Below the pieces are notes generated by a model. The model was given only the letters and a program-made list of their open reading frames with translations. It was not told the DNA's origin and did not search any database. From positions 10,514,887-10,578,886 of the forward strand of contig NC_069135.1 in the NCBI RefSeq assembly GCF_026914265.1: a stretch of 64,000 nt of DNA, written 5' to 3'. This document shows, one piece after another, positions 26,573-36,968 of the stretch (position 1 is the stretch's first letter; each line of letters begins with the position of its first letter). The translations under genes were made by a program, and so were the position numbers. Origin of the DNA: Mya arenaria (Eukaryota > Mollusca > Bivalvia > Myida > Myidae).

Positions 26573-27020
26573 TTTCTGCCACCTCAGAACAGTAGATTCA
26601 AACATTTGTCCATGCGTGAAATTCTTATCTTCCCAACGGGCAAAGATAAACAAGTACCCGTACGGAACTCTTTTTTATTGCCTTCACTTTGCTGCATCCA
26701 GAACTATTTAAAGAACAATTTGACTATTAACATAATCTGAATCACTGCGCGAATATCTATGACAACCAGGAATTGTCATATATCTATGCGCACATTATTT
26801 TCACTACGCACAAAAAAGTTCCAGCGATAAAATACATTTTTACATTATTTTGTTTAACTGCGGTGAGAGAGAAAAACATCTACCATAGTCGCTCGTGTAA
26901 GATAGGTTCATACCAACCCTCGCACAGGGTGTTCTGCGGAAACATTTAAACCTCGTTTCCGCAAAAGACCCTACGCTCGGGTTGGGCTGAACCCATCTTA
27001 CACTCTCGGCCATGGAAGAT
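26573..27020 (-). mobile_element. Second copy of the 14-kb MITE-like element
   Basis: This is the reverse complement of the element at 14035-14584: ttctgccacctcag at the left, then actacgcacaaaaaagttcc, catctaccatagtcgctcgt and a hairpin head ending cggccatggaagat. The hairpin loop here carries an extra small hairpin (gcggaaac and gtttccgc). It lies inside the loop of the inner foldback element. Confidence 0.7.
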
Positions 27021-27073
27021 ATAATAGGCTACATAATGTGATTCTTGAGAAAATAAAATAAACTTGAATGCTT

Positions 27074-27253
27074 CTACACTTGACAAAAAATAGCGTGAGA
27101 CGGTGTCCAAGTGTGAAGGTCGTGTGGTAATGGACCTAGCTGTCCAACCAGCCCGTCATACCACACGTTTCCAAAGGTTTCTGATTGAAGTACTGCACAA
27201 TAGTGCGTCTCTCTGTGCATCGTGACTCCTGCAAGTTGATACACGACTTTCAT
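27074..27253 (-). pseudogene. Coding relic resembling a USP-like His-box C-terminus
   Basis: The minus strand from 27253 reads MKVVYQLAGVTMHRETHYCA, continues with a WYDGL motif, and stops at 27076-27074. The pattern YxLxGVxxHxxxHYxA followed by W-YDG resembles the catalytic-histidine region of C19 ubiquitin-specific proteases or related modules carried by some invertebrate transposons. Only about 59 residues remain. Upstream the frame runs straight into the satellite, whose core aaaagtgaaagtcgtg resembles the first codons of this relic. It could be a captured host gene end or the last piece of an element-encoded protein. Family assignment is tentative. Confidence 0.35.
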
Positions 27254-29396
27254 TTTTGAATGTCCAATGTCCAATGTCGTGCCAGCACAACATTCGATTT
27301 TGAATGTCCAATGACGTGCTAGCACGACTTTCACTTTTGAATGTCCAATGTCCAATGTCGTGCCAGCACAACATTCGGTTATGAATGTCCAATGTCCAAT
27401 GTCGTGCTAGCACGACTTTCACTTTTGAATGTCCAATGTCCAATGTCGTGCCAGCACAACATTCGATTTTGAACGTCCAATGTCCAATGTCGTGCTAGCA
27501 CGACTTTCACTTTTGAATGTCCAATGTCCAATGTCGTGCCAGCACAACATTCGTTATGAATGTCCAATGTCAATGTCGTGCTAGCACGACTTTCACTTTT
27601 GAATGTCCAATGTCCAATGTCGTGCCAGCAAAACATTCGATTTTGAATGTCCAATGTCCAATGTCGTGCTAGCACGACTTTCACTTTTGAATGTCCAATG
27701 TCGTGCCAGCACAACATTCGATTTTGAATGTCCAATGTCCAATGTCGTGCTAGCACGACTTTCACTTTTGAATGTCCAATGTCCAATGTCGTGCCAGCAC
27801 AACATTCGATTTTGAATGTCCAATGTCCAATGTCGTGCTAGCACGACTTTCACTTTTGAATGTCCAATGTCCAATGTCGTGCCAGCACGACATTCGATTT
27901 TGAATGTCCAATGTCCAATGTCGTGCTAGCACGACTTTCACTTTTGAATGTCCAATGTCCAATGTCGTGCCAGCACAACATTCGTTTTGAATGTCCAATG
28001 TCCAATGTCGTGCTAGCACGACTTTCACTTTTGAATGTCCAATGTCCAATGTCGTGCCAGCACAACATTCATTTTGAATGTCCAATGTCCAATGTCGTGC
28101 TAGCACGACTTTCTTTTGAATGTCCAATGTCCAATGTCGTGCTAGCACAACATTCTTTTGAATGTCCAATGTCCAATGTCGTGCTAGCACGACTTTCACT
28201 TTTGAATGTCCAATGTCCAATGTCGTGCAGCACAACATTCGATTTTGAATGTCCAATGTCCAATGTCGTGCCAGCACAACATTCGATTTTGAATGTCCAA
28301 TGTCCAATGTCGTGCTAGCACGACTTTCACTTTTGAATGTCCAATGTCCAATGTCGTGCCAGCACAACATTCGATTTTGAATGTCCAATGTCCAATGTCG
28401 TGCCAGCACAACATTCATTTTGAATGTCCAATGTCGTGCCAGCACAACATTCGATTTTGAATGTCCAATGTCGTGCTAGCACGATTTTCACTTTTGAATG
28501 TCCAATGTCCAATGTCGTGCCAGCACAACATTCGATTTTGAATGTCCAATGTCCAATGTCGTGCCAGCACGACTTTCATTTTGAATGTCCAATGTCCAAT
28601 GTCGTGCCAGCACAACATTCGATTTTGAATGTCCAATGTCCAATGTCGTGCTAGCACGACTTTCACTTTTGAATGTCCAATGTCCAATGTCGTGCCAGCA
28701 CAACATTCGATTTTGAATGTCCAATGTCCAATGTCGTGCTAGCACGACTTTCACTTTTGAATGTCCAATGTCCAATGTCGTGCCAGCACAACATTCGATT
28801 TTGAATGTCCAATGTCCAATGTCGTGCTAGCACGACTTTCACTTTTGAATGTCCAATGTCCAATGTCGTGCCAGCACAACATTCGGTTTTGAATGTCCAA
28901 TGTCCAATGTCGTGCTAGCACGACTTTCACTTTTGAATGTCCAATGTCCAATGTCGTGCCAGCACAACATTCGATTTTGAATGTCCAATGTCCAATGTCG
29001 TGCCAGCAGAACATTCTCTTTGAATGTCCAATGTCCAATGTCGTGCTAGCACGACTTTCACTTTTGAATGTCCAATGTCCAATGTCGTGCCAGCACAACA
29101 TTCGATTTTGAATGTCCAATGTCCAATGTCGTGCTAGCACGACTTTCACTTTTGAATGTCCAATGTCCAATGTCGTGCCAGCACAACATTCGATTTTGAA
29201 TGTCCAATGTGCAATGTCGTGCTAGCACGACTTTCGCTTTTGAATGTCCAATGTCCAATGTCGTGCCAGCACAACATTCGATTTTGAATGTCCAATGTCC
29301 AATGTCGTGCTAGCACGACTTTCGCTTTGAATGTCCAATGTCCAATGTCGTGCCAGCACAACATTCGATTTTGAATGTCCAATGTCCAATGTCGTA
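27242..29396 (-). repeat. 44/88-bp palindromic satellite, right inner arm (about 49 units)
   Basis: This is the reverse-complement counterpart of 24229-25140 with the same A/B alternation, more than twice as many units, and several units with small deletions (for example near 28110-28230). The different copy number shows that the arms evolve by slippage or unequal exchange. Confidence 0.96.
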
Positions 29397-29419
29397 TGTT
29401 TAGCTAACTTCACACAGCT

Positions 29420-29428
29420 TATTTAAGT
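29420..29428 (+). repeat. Right 9-bp target-site duplication of inner foldback element
   Basis: tatttaagt, identical to 24196-24204. Confidence 0.88.
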
Positions 29429-29597
29429 CATGGACTATCATCAGTTCAATTTGTGCTTTAATGAAACCCTGATAACGAATTCGAACGCGCAACATGAACA
29501 TATTGAAGTGCAGGCAGTATCAATTAGTTGGCTACTAATTTTGTGCTATGAACTGTTTTCGGCTATGTAATTACCTCTCTAATGAATTATACCGGAC

Positions 29598-29639
29598 ACA
29601 CGCACGTACGCACGCACGCACGCACGCACACACGCACAC

Positions 29640-29683
<44 letters not shown>

Positions 29684-29692
29684 ACACTTGAG
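29598..29692. repeat. (CA)n/(GCAC)n microsatellite
   Basis: A dinucleotide tract reading CA on the plus strand, as at 23.7 kb. It is therefore not in mirror orientation and not part of the palindrome. Confidence 0.95.
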
Positions 29693-29939
29693 GTTGAAAT
29701 TTCATAGCGGTAAACGAAGAATTGATAAAAAAATGTCTGTAATTGTAGCTGGAACGCAAAATATGACAGACGTCTCATCATTTTATGTCAGTGGTATATT
29801 TTGAACATTGTTAGTTTCAAAACTGTTCTGAATATTGAAAAAGTAATATTAGTCCTCAACTGGGCATATGCTCTTCTATTTGTATACCAATTTTCAGATC
29901 TTAACTCGAACATTCGTTCATAGTCGCGTTCCATCTTAA

Positions 29940-30085
29940 AGGTATGTTTTGCAAACAAACTATTGTGAAGAATTATTTTTCGTGATGAAAGAGAAAACTA
30001 AATCCATCATATAACGCTTTGATGCGTGATATGGAAAGGTGAAACTAAACTACCGCTTAGATGGCAAAATTAAATGTTTCCAATG
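29940..30085 (-). repeat. Diverged fragment of the 545-bp arm unit
   Basis: ttttgcaaacaaactattgt and catataacgctttgatgcgt followed by ggcaaaattaaatg match the inner part of the 545-bp unit on the same strand as the right arm. It is older and decayed. No equivalent was seen on the left side. Confidence 0.65.
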
Positions 30086-30194
30086 TTTAGAAGCTTGATT
30101 GATTTCGCATTTTATAATAGATACGAAAACTCTTAATTATTCATTTTTAAAGGTATGCCGTTGATCACTGTATTTTTTTTATAAAACTCGTTAG

Positions 30195-30358
30195 TACTGT
30201 CGAACCCGATTGCCTCGAACTCATACGGACCGGCAAAAATACCTCGAGCCTCGGAAAATTCGAGCCAAGCGGGAATGGTTGCTTTCAGTATAATGAAACA
30301 TTTTCGGGCCAACGAGGAATTCGGCCAAACGAGTTAGAGCCAACGGAGTTGTACTGTA
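30195..30358. mobile_element. Small pogo/Tc1-type MITE in right arm
   Basis: Reverse-complement counterpart of 19662-19826, with the same imperfect terminal repeats and nearly the same length. Confidence 0.55.
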
Positions 30359-31009
30359 TACGTAAACACCATGTAAAATACAATCGAAACTTGAAAATAT
30401 ATCATATTGGTGAAATTGAACTTCGAATGTCAAATCTACTTCAATTGTGTTTACATCATCATGAACACATTCTAGGGCACTGTGAATTCATTTTCGTATA
30501 ACAGATGCATCTTGCATTTTCTTCATACCTTGATCTGTGTAATAACATATTTTGGCCGACATAAAATCATCATCCTTGAGTGACTAGTTTTGTGTATTAT
30601 ATTGCCCCCCCCCCCCCTCCCACAACCTCTAAAAATACTAAATGACTTCCCACGATCGTGTCTGTACAAAAAGTATATAACCCCGAACAGAACCGACTAT
30701 GTTCTATTGAAGTTTAAATAGATATATTAGGTGAGCATGTTTGGTCATTTGGTATGTGCGCTTCAAATCTTAGTAATACAGCTGGTAATGCTTCAGTTTT
30801 TGCTGTCCATACTACCACTACTGTTTCTGCTATTGCCACTGTCATCAACATCGCAAAATCACCAGCGACGCCACCACCACCACAATTATCATCACCACCG
30901 ATATTGTGATGACTTTGCATCCCCTAAAACAACTGACGCTGCTGTTGATACTGTTGTTGTTGCCACTTTTACAGCTTCAGTTATGACTCCAACTACTAGT
31001 ATAATTATT

Positions 31010-34000
31010 TTCGGCTTTGAAAACATGAATTTCTGAATTTTCCGTGCTGTTAGAAAAGACAATATTCAGCATATAACGCTCTGATGCGTAATGTGGTAAG
31101 GGGAAACTAAATTACAGCTTAAATGGCAAAATGAAGTGTTTTGAATTTGAAGACGCGCTTTTTTTACCAAAACGACGGGAAACTTCGCACGATTTCGTCT
31201 TAGCAGAGCGATAAAAATCGAGTGAAATTGTAGCAAGATTACGTTAAATAATTAGTGTTCTGTAACATTTTACATCTTATCTTTGCTTTAAAATCATTAA
31301 ACTTGGAATCATCCGAACGTTACACATAGTTAAAGCCTTGTATCCAGCCCGTGTAAAAATATCGTTATACGCTTGAGGCTGCCCTGGGCTGTCCCAGGCT
31401 GCTAGAAAACTAAAGTCGAAATGTGGAGTAAAGTGATGTTTTTAGTTCAAACAAAAAATAGTGTAAATGTTGAAAAAGTATTCATTTGAGTATGTTTGCG
31501 CCATTTAAAGAGTGCTTTGCAAACGAACTGTAGTGAATGATTTTTTTTTTATTTTTTTTCGGCTTTAAAATCATGAAATTCTCAATTCAGCATATAACGC
31601 TCTGATGCGTAGTGTGGTAAGGGGAAACTAAATTACAGCTTAAATGGCAAAATGAAGTGTTTTGAATTTGAAGACGCGCTTTTTTTAACCAAAACGACGG
31701 GAAACTTCGCACGATTTCGTCTTAGCAGAGCGATAAAAATCGAGTGAAATTGTAGCAAGATTACGTTAAATAATTAGTGTTCTTTAACATTTTACGTCTT
31801 ATCTTTGCTTTAAAGTCATTAAACTTGGAATCATCCGAACGTTACACATAGTTAAAGCCTTGTATCCAGCCCGTGTAAAAATATCGTTATACGCTTGAGG
31901 CTGCCCTGGGCTGTTCCAGGCTGCTAGAAAACTAAAGTCGAAAGTGGAGTAAAGTGATGCTTTTAGTTCACACAAAAAAATAATGTAAATGTTGAAAAAG
32001 TATTCATTTGAGTATGTTTGCGTCATTTAAAGAGTGCTTTGCAAACGAACTGTTGTGAATGATTTTTTTTTCGGCTTTAAAAACATGAAATTCTGAATTT
32101 TCCGTGTTGTTAGAAAAGACAATATTCAGCATATAACGCTCTGATGCGTAGTGTGGTAAGGGAAACTAAATTACAGCTTAAATGGCAAAATGAAGTGTTT
32201 TGAATTTGAAGACGCGCTTTTTTTAACCAAAACGACGGGAAACTTCGCACGATTTCGTCTTAGCAGAGCGATAAAAATCGAGTGAAATTGTAGCAAGATT
32301 ACGTTAAATAATTAGTGTTCTTTAACATTTTACGTCTTATCTTTGCTTTAAAGTCATTAAACTTGGAATCATCCGAACGTTACACATAGTTAAAGCCTTG
32401 TATCCAGCCCGTGTAAAAATATCGTTATACGCTTGAGGCTGCCCTGGGCTGTCCCAGGCTGCTAGAAAACTAAAGTCGAAAAGTGGAGTAAAGTGATGCT
32501 TTTAATTCACACAAAAAATAGTGTAAATGTTGAAAAAGTATTCATTTGAGTATGTTTGCGTCATTTAAAGAGTGCTTTGCAAACGAACTGTTGTGAATGA
32601 TTTTTTTTTTCGGCTTTAAAAACATGAAATTCTGAATTTTCCGTGTTGTTAGAAAAGACAATATTCAGCATATAACGCTCTGATGCGTAGTGTGGTAAGG
32701 GGAAACTAAATTACAGCTTAAATGGCAAAATGAAGTGTTTTGAATTTGAAGACGCGCTTTTTTTAACCAAAACGACGGGAAACTTCGCACGATTTCGTCT
32801 TAGCAGAGCGATAAAAATCGAGTGAAATTGTAGCAAGATTACGTTAAATAATTAGTGTTCTTTAACATTTTACATCTTATCTTTGCTTTAAAGTCATTAA
32901 ACTTGGAATCATCCGAACGTTACACATAGTTAAAGCCTTGTATCCAGCCGTGTAAAAATATCGTTATACGCTTGAGGCTGCCCTAGGCTGTCCCAGGCTG
33001 CTAGAAAACTAAAGTCGAAAAGTGGAGTAAAGTGATGCTTTTAGTTCCCACAAAAAAATAGTGTAAATGTTGAAAAAGTATTCATTTGAGTATGTTTGCG
33101 TCATTTAAAGAGTGCTTTGCAAACGAACTGTTGTGAATGATTTTTTTTTTCGGCTTTAAAAACATGAAATTCTGAATTTTCCGTGTTGTTAGAAAAGACA
33201 ATATTCAGCATATAACGCTCTGATGCGTAGTGTGGTAAGGGGAAACTAAATTACAGCTTAAATGGCAAAATGAAGTGTTTTGAATTTGAAGACGCGCTTT
33301 TTTTAACCAAAACGACGGGAAACTTCGCACGATTTCGTCTTAGCAGAGCGATAAAAATCGAGTAAAATTGTAGCAGATTACGTTAAATAATTAGTGTTCT
33401 GTAACATTTTACATCTTATCTTTGCTTTAAAGTCATTAAACTTAGAATCATCCGAACGTTACACATAGTTAAAGCCTTGTATCCAGCCCGTGTAAAAATA
33501 TCGTTATACGCTTGAGGCTGCCCTGGGCTGTTCCAGGCTGCTAGAAAACTAAAGTCGAAAAGTGGAGTAAAGTGATGCTTTTAGTTCACACAAAAAAATA
33601 GTGTAAATGTTGAAAAAGTATTCATTTGAGTATGTTTGCGTCATTTAAAGAGTGCTTTGCAAACGAACTGTTGTGAATGATTTTTTTTTTCGTTTTTTTC
33701 GGCGTTGAAAACATGAAATTCTGAATTTTCCGTGTTGTTAAGTCATTCAACTTGTAATTATTCGAACTTTTCATATACTAGAAACCATGTATCCTGCACG
33801 AGTAAAAATACCATAAAACGCCCGGGGCTGCCTGGGGCTGCTTGTGGCTGCTGGGGCTGCCAGAATGAAAACAGAAAAGAGGAGTAAAGTGATGTTTTTA
33901 GTTCACACTCAAAGAATAGTGTAAATGTGGAAAAAGTATTTATTTTAGTATTTTGTGTCATTTAAAGAGTATTTTGCAAGCGAATTATTGTGAATGATTT

Positions 34001-34260
34001 TTTTTTCATTTTTCATATACTAGAAGCCATGTATCCAGCCCGAGTCAAAATATTATAAAACGCCTGGGGCTGCCCGGGGCTGTCAGACGCTTGAAATCAA
34101 AAAGTAGAGTAAAGTGATCTCTTTAGTTCACAAAAAAGGAATAGTGTTCATGTTTTTAAATGATTCATTTTAGTATTTTTGCTTCAGTTCAAGGTGTGTT
34201 TTGTAAACCAGTGAATGATTATTTTCATTTTTTTATGTATTTCTTTTTGGCTTTGAAAAC
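31010..34260 (-). repeat. Right-arm tandem units (about 545 bp, then short)
   Basis: Five long units begin near 31010, 31560, 32075, 32612 and 33152; shorter diverged units follow to about 34260. They mirror the left arm, with one more long unit. Within the arm the long units are nearly identical. Confidence 0.9.
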
Positions 34261-34314
34261 TGAAAACCGACGGGATTCTTCACATGAGTTCGTCCGTCTT
34301 AGCATAGCTGCTAA

Positions 34315-34840
34315 TCTGCCCAGCTGCTCAGCTTTTGACTTCACGCCGTCAGGCTTCTAGACTGCTAACTCACGCTGCTATGCTGCTATGCTGCTAGTCT
34401 GCTAGACTGCTGACTTCACGCTGCTAGGATGTCGGTGTGCTTGGCTGCTGACTAAACGCTGCTAGGCTGCCAGTCTGCTGGGCTGCTGACTTCACGCTGC
34501 TGGGCTGCCAGTCTGCTGGGCTGCTGACTTCACGCTGCTTGGCTGCCAGTCTGCTGGGCTGCTGACTTCATGCTGCTGGGCTGCTGGGCTGCTGACTTCA
34601 CGCTGCTAGGCTGCCAGTCTGCTGGGCTGCTGACTTCACGCTGCTAGGCTGCCAGTCTGCTGGGCTGACTTCACGCTGCTGGGCTGCCAGTCTGCTGGGC
34701 TGCTGACTTCATGCTGCTGGGCTGCTGGGCTGCTGACTTCACGCTGCTAGGCTGTCAGTCTGCTGGGCTGCTGAGTTCACGCTGCTAGGCTGCCAGTCTG
34801 CTTACTTCACGCTGCTGGGCTGCTGGGCTGCCAGTCTGCC
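34315..34840 (-). repeat. Terminal 38-bp tandem repeats of right outer arm
   Basis: Complement of the 15398-15690 array (gctgctgacttcacgctgct, gggctgccagtctgctgg), with roughly twice the copies. Confidence 0.9.
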
Positions 34841-34854
34841 AACTTTACGAACAT

Positions 34855-34863
34855 CCAACTAAT
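34855..34863 (+). repeat. Right 9-bp target-site duplication of outer foldback element
   Basis: ccaactaat, identical to 15375-15383. Confidence 0.88.
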
Positions 34864-35476
34864 GGCTTCATCTCATGTTTCAGAGACACGTTTAGGATCG
34901 GGATGCCTAGCAGAAAGTTTCGGCTAAGCGCCAGCGGAATAATTGAGCATTAATTATCATCAATCTCTACTTTTTAGATTTCTTCAATTGTCCTTTCATT
35001 TATCTCGAACTGAAACATGGCCTTGGTGTAAGATGCTGCCTAAAGTTATAGTGGTGATCGTTGGATGATAACCTTGTACCTTTTACAGATGCTGCCTATA
35101 GTTGGAGTGGTAATCGGCAGATGATAACCTGGTGCCTTTTACAGATGCTGCCTACAGTTAGAGTGGTAATCCACGGATGAAGAACTGGTGCCTTTAATGA
35201 TGTCGTAGGTTTGATATATTCTTCGTTTATTTAAGTTCGATTGTGAAGATATTCTCAAAAATTGACGTGGCCTTGATTGGACTCGAGCCGCAGACCTATT
35301 GGGTATGATGCAAGTTACTATTCCAGTAAACCACTCTCACCCTATTTAAACAGCTTGTTGTCAGATACATTCTTACTATCTTTAATTGCCTAAATCTGGT
35401 TTCAAGCATACGTGAGGAAGGTTGTGTTGTTAAGAAGGGCCGTATAGTTGTTCCGTCCTTTTTCACCTTTCAAAAA
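34864..35476. other. Non-coding DNA with a triplicated 56-bp repeat
   Basis: Three copies of a 56-base unit beginning gatgctgccta start near 35032, 35088 and 35144. Nothing else recognised. Confidence 0.75.
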
Positions 35477-35484
35477 GCCTTCAG

Positions 35485-35730
35485 GTTGTCCGGTTAGCGC
35501 AGTGGTTAGCGCACTCGCTTCTCACCAAGGCGACCCGGGTTCGATTCCCGGCCTGGGCGCGTGTGAGTTTGGTTAGTGGTCACCAAGCCGGACAAATGGG
35601 TTTTCTCCGGGTACTCCAGTTTCCCTCACAACACAAGATGACACAACATTGTGCCAGCGAGAGTGACTTAGTATAAGCTATCATAGCTTCCTTCACAATC
35701 GTTGTAAAATATATAATGGTTAAAGTAAAC
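35485..35730 (+). mobile_element. tRNA-derived SINE with 8-bp target duplications
   Basis: The head is tRNA-like (tRNA-Glu type suspected), with A box TAGCGCAGTGG and B box GTTCGATTC. Next comes a conserved central stretch (ggttttctccgggtactcca, gtttccctc) and an AT-rich tail. gccttcag directly flanks both ends (35477-35484 and 35731-35738). At 246 bases it looks full length. The intact pol III boxes suggest a fairly young copy. SINE subfamily not determined. Confidence 0.88.
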
Positions 35731-35738
35731 GCCTTCAG

Positions 35739-36968
35739 ATGATCAAAACAAATCCAGCTAAATACGTTTTTTGTACGATATAGCCATTACATCTAAGTCG
35801 GGTATGTTATTATATATGATACATATATCGACAGCCCTAAATTGTATCAAACAGGATTTTATGACAGGTGTTACTGTTCAGACCGTTCGGTAAAATGGAA
35901 ATAACATGATGGTGGGGACGTTTTAAGGCATCTTCATCGTTTTAAATACGTTTACATTACAGTAGACATGCTTTATCTTGGAGAAAGGCATGCAATCTTT
36001 TTTTGAACTATGCATGATATTATAATAGAGAGGGTTCAGTATGCGGCATTGATCGTTAGCCACGGAACTGCTATAAGGACTGTCACACTGAATGACATGA
36101 CCTGTTAACATAGTCTTATAAACTTGCTTCGTACTTTTTTCAATTGAAGCCAATTACAGGTTCACCCTAATAAGATCCCCTAGTTGATCTATGATATCCA
36201 TCATTTAATGTTTGACACACATGTTGGCAGTTACCATAGCATTATTAAGATACACGATTGATAAAGACATATGGGACGAGTCAACTTAATGATGAGTTCT
36301 GTAAATCGTTCAGAACATTGCCCCTCCTGTTATGTAATACCAAACTAGTACATAGAACTATAAAACTAGCATAAGTCATTTATTCCAACTTTTTGATATA
36401 ACTCGTTATCTTCAACTTCTTGGAAGGTTTCTAGAATCATGTGCAGGGGATGTAACTCTGACTCGTCTCCCACATTAGAATCCATGAGGTAGCGAGGCTT
36501 ACATAGTTGTGTACTGTGGCACGAATAAAGATATATGATAGGCGCTAGAGAGTGTATATGTTGATATTCTTGAGTGAAATAAATGAATAGCACGTTCAAT
36601 TAGGCCTCTTGAACACTTCTTATCGTCTAAATAGCTGATAACATTAGCTCAAGTCATCAATGCTTCAATGCTGATTTGGTTATAACGCACGTTTAATTCA
36701 CCTTAAACAAAAACAAAACACAAAGAAGTTTCAAATGTTGCCATATTCCACCATAAGTATGTCGAGATTTGTCTATTAGTGTATGTTATATAAAACACAT
36801 TTGGATATACGTGCACAGTGGCACAGCCCATAAAGTCACTTATTACAGACCTCGAGCCGCCTTTTCCGAATCTTGCTGCCGACGATAAAACATAAATAAC
36901 TCTCTTCTCGATTTTCTAAAAAGATCAAAGTTTCAGAAAAAATATTAGCACAACACAAGTACAGCTTT
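35739..36968. other. Non-coding DNA
   Basis: No convincing exon, RNA or repeat. Short minus-strand frames lack similarity to known proteins. I looked for later SLC2A13 exons here (for example the PESPRWL motif) and found none. Confidence 0.6.

Larger units (their letters stand above)
24205..29419. mobile_element. Inner foldback-type element (5.2 kb) nested in the outer one
   Basis: The ends are perfect inverted copies: AGCTGTGTGAAGTTAGCTAA at 24205 and the complement ending at 29419. Exact 9-bp direct repeats flank them. The arms are opposite-facing arrays of one 44/88-bp satellite, about 0.9 kb on the left and 2.2 kb on the right. The loop 25141-27241 holds a MITE (26573-27020) and a coding relic (27074-27253). 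The terminal GTGAAGTTAGC matches the outer element's GTGAAGTTGGC, so the two are likely kin. No transposase seen. Confidence 0.85.
15384..34854. mobile_element. Giant (19.5 kb) foldback-type element, outer
   Basis: The ends are inverted copies: ATGTTCGTGAAGTTGGCAG at 15384 and its complement (ATGTTCGTAAAGTTGGCAG, one mismatch) ending at 34854. Exact 9-bp direct repeats flank them. The arms, 15384-19930 and 30090-34854, mirror each other in order: terminal GC-rich 38-bp repeats; short then long 545-bp tandem units; a unique 300-bp block (19013-19320 matching about 30713-31020); a poly-G/poly-C tract; and a small MITE. They differ in unit number. The roughly 10-kb loop holds unrelated insertions and a second foldback element. 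Long inverted repeats made of tandem repeats plus a 9-bp duplication match foldback or MULE-type DNA transposons. No transposase is visible, so it is probably non-autonomous. The family call is inference. Confidence 0.83.

Noticed and set aside
24145-29413. Many MDIGHSKVKVVLARHWT-type frames
   Set aside because: The 44-bp satellite lacks stops in its frames. A 44-bp period cycles through all frames every 132 bases, so open frames are expected by construction.
18980-31036. A 101-codon frame (MSMFGHLVCALQILVIQLVM...) intact in both foldback arms
   Set aside because: The arms are nearly identical, so joint survival is expected. The few differences change amino acids, and the sequence is low-complexity His/Ser/Thr-rich.
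15384-34854. Outer structure as a Polinton/Maverick-type element
   Set aside because: Size and inverted ends could fit, but there is no polymerase, integrase or capsid-like frame, the target duplication is 9 rather than 6 bp, and the arms are tandem arrays.
15384-34854. Outer structure as a plain segmental inverted duplication or assembly join
   Set aside because: Exact 9-bp direct repeats abut the inverted ends, and the arms differ in unit number. An artefact is still possible and is named as a test.
35485-35560. A functional tRNA gene
   Set aside because: The tRNA-like head is degenerate, continues into a SINE body and is bounded by target duplications.
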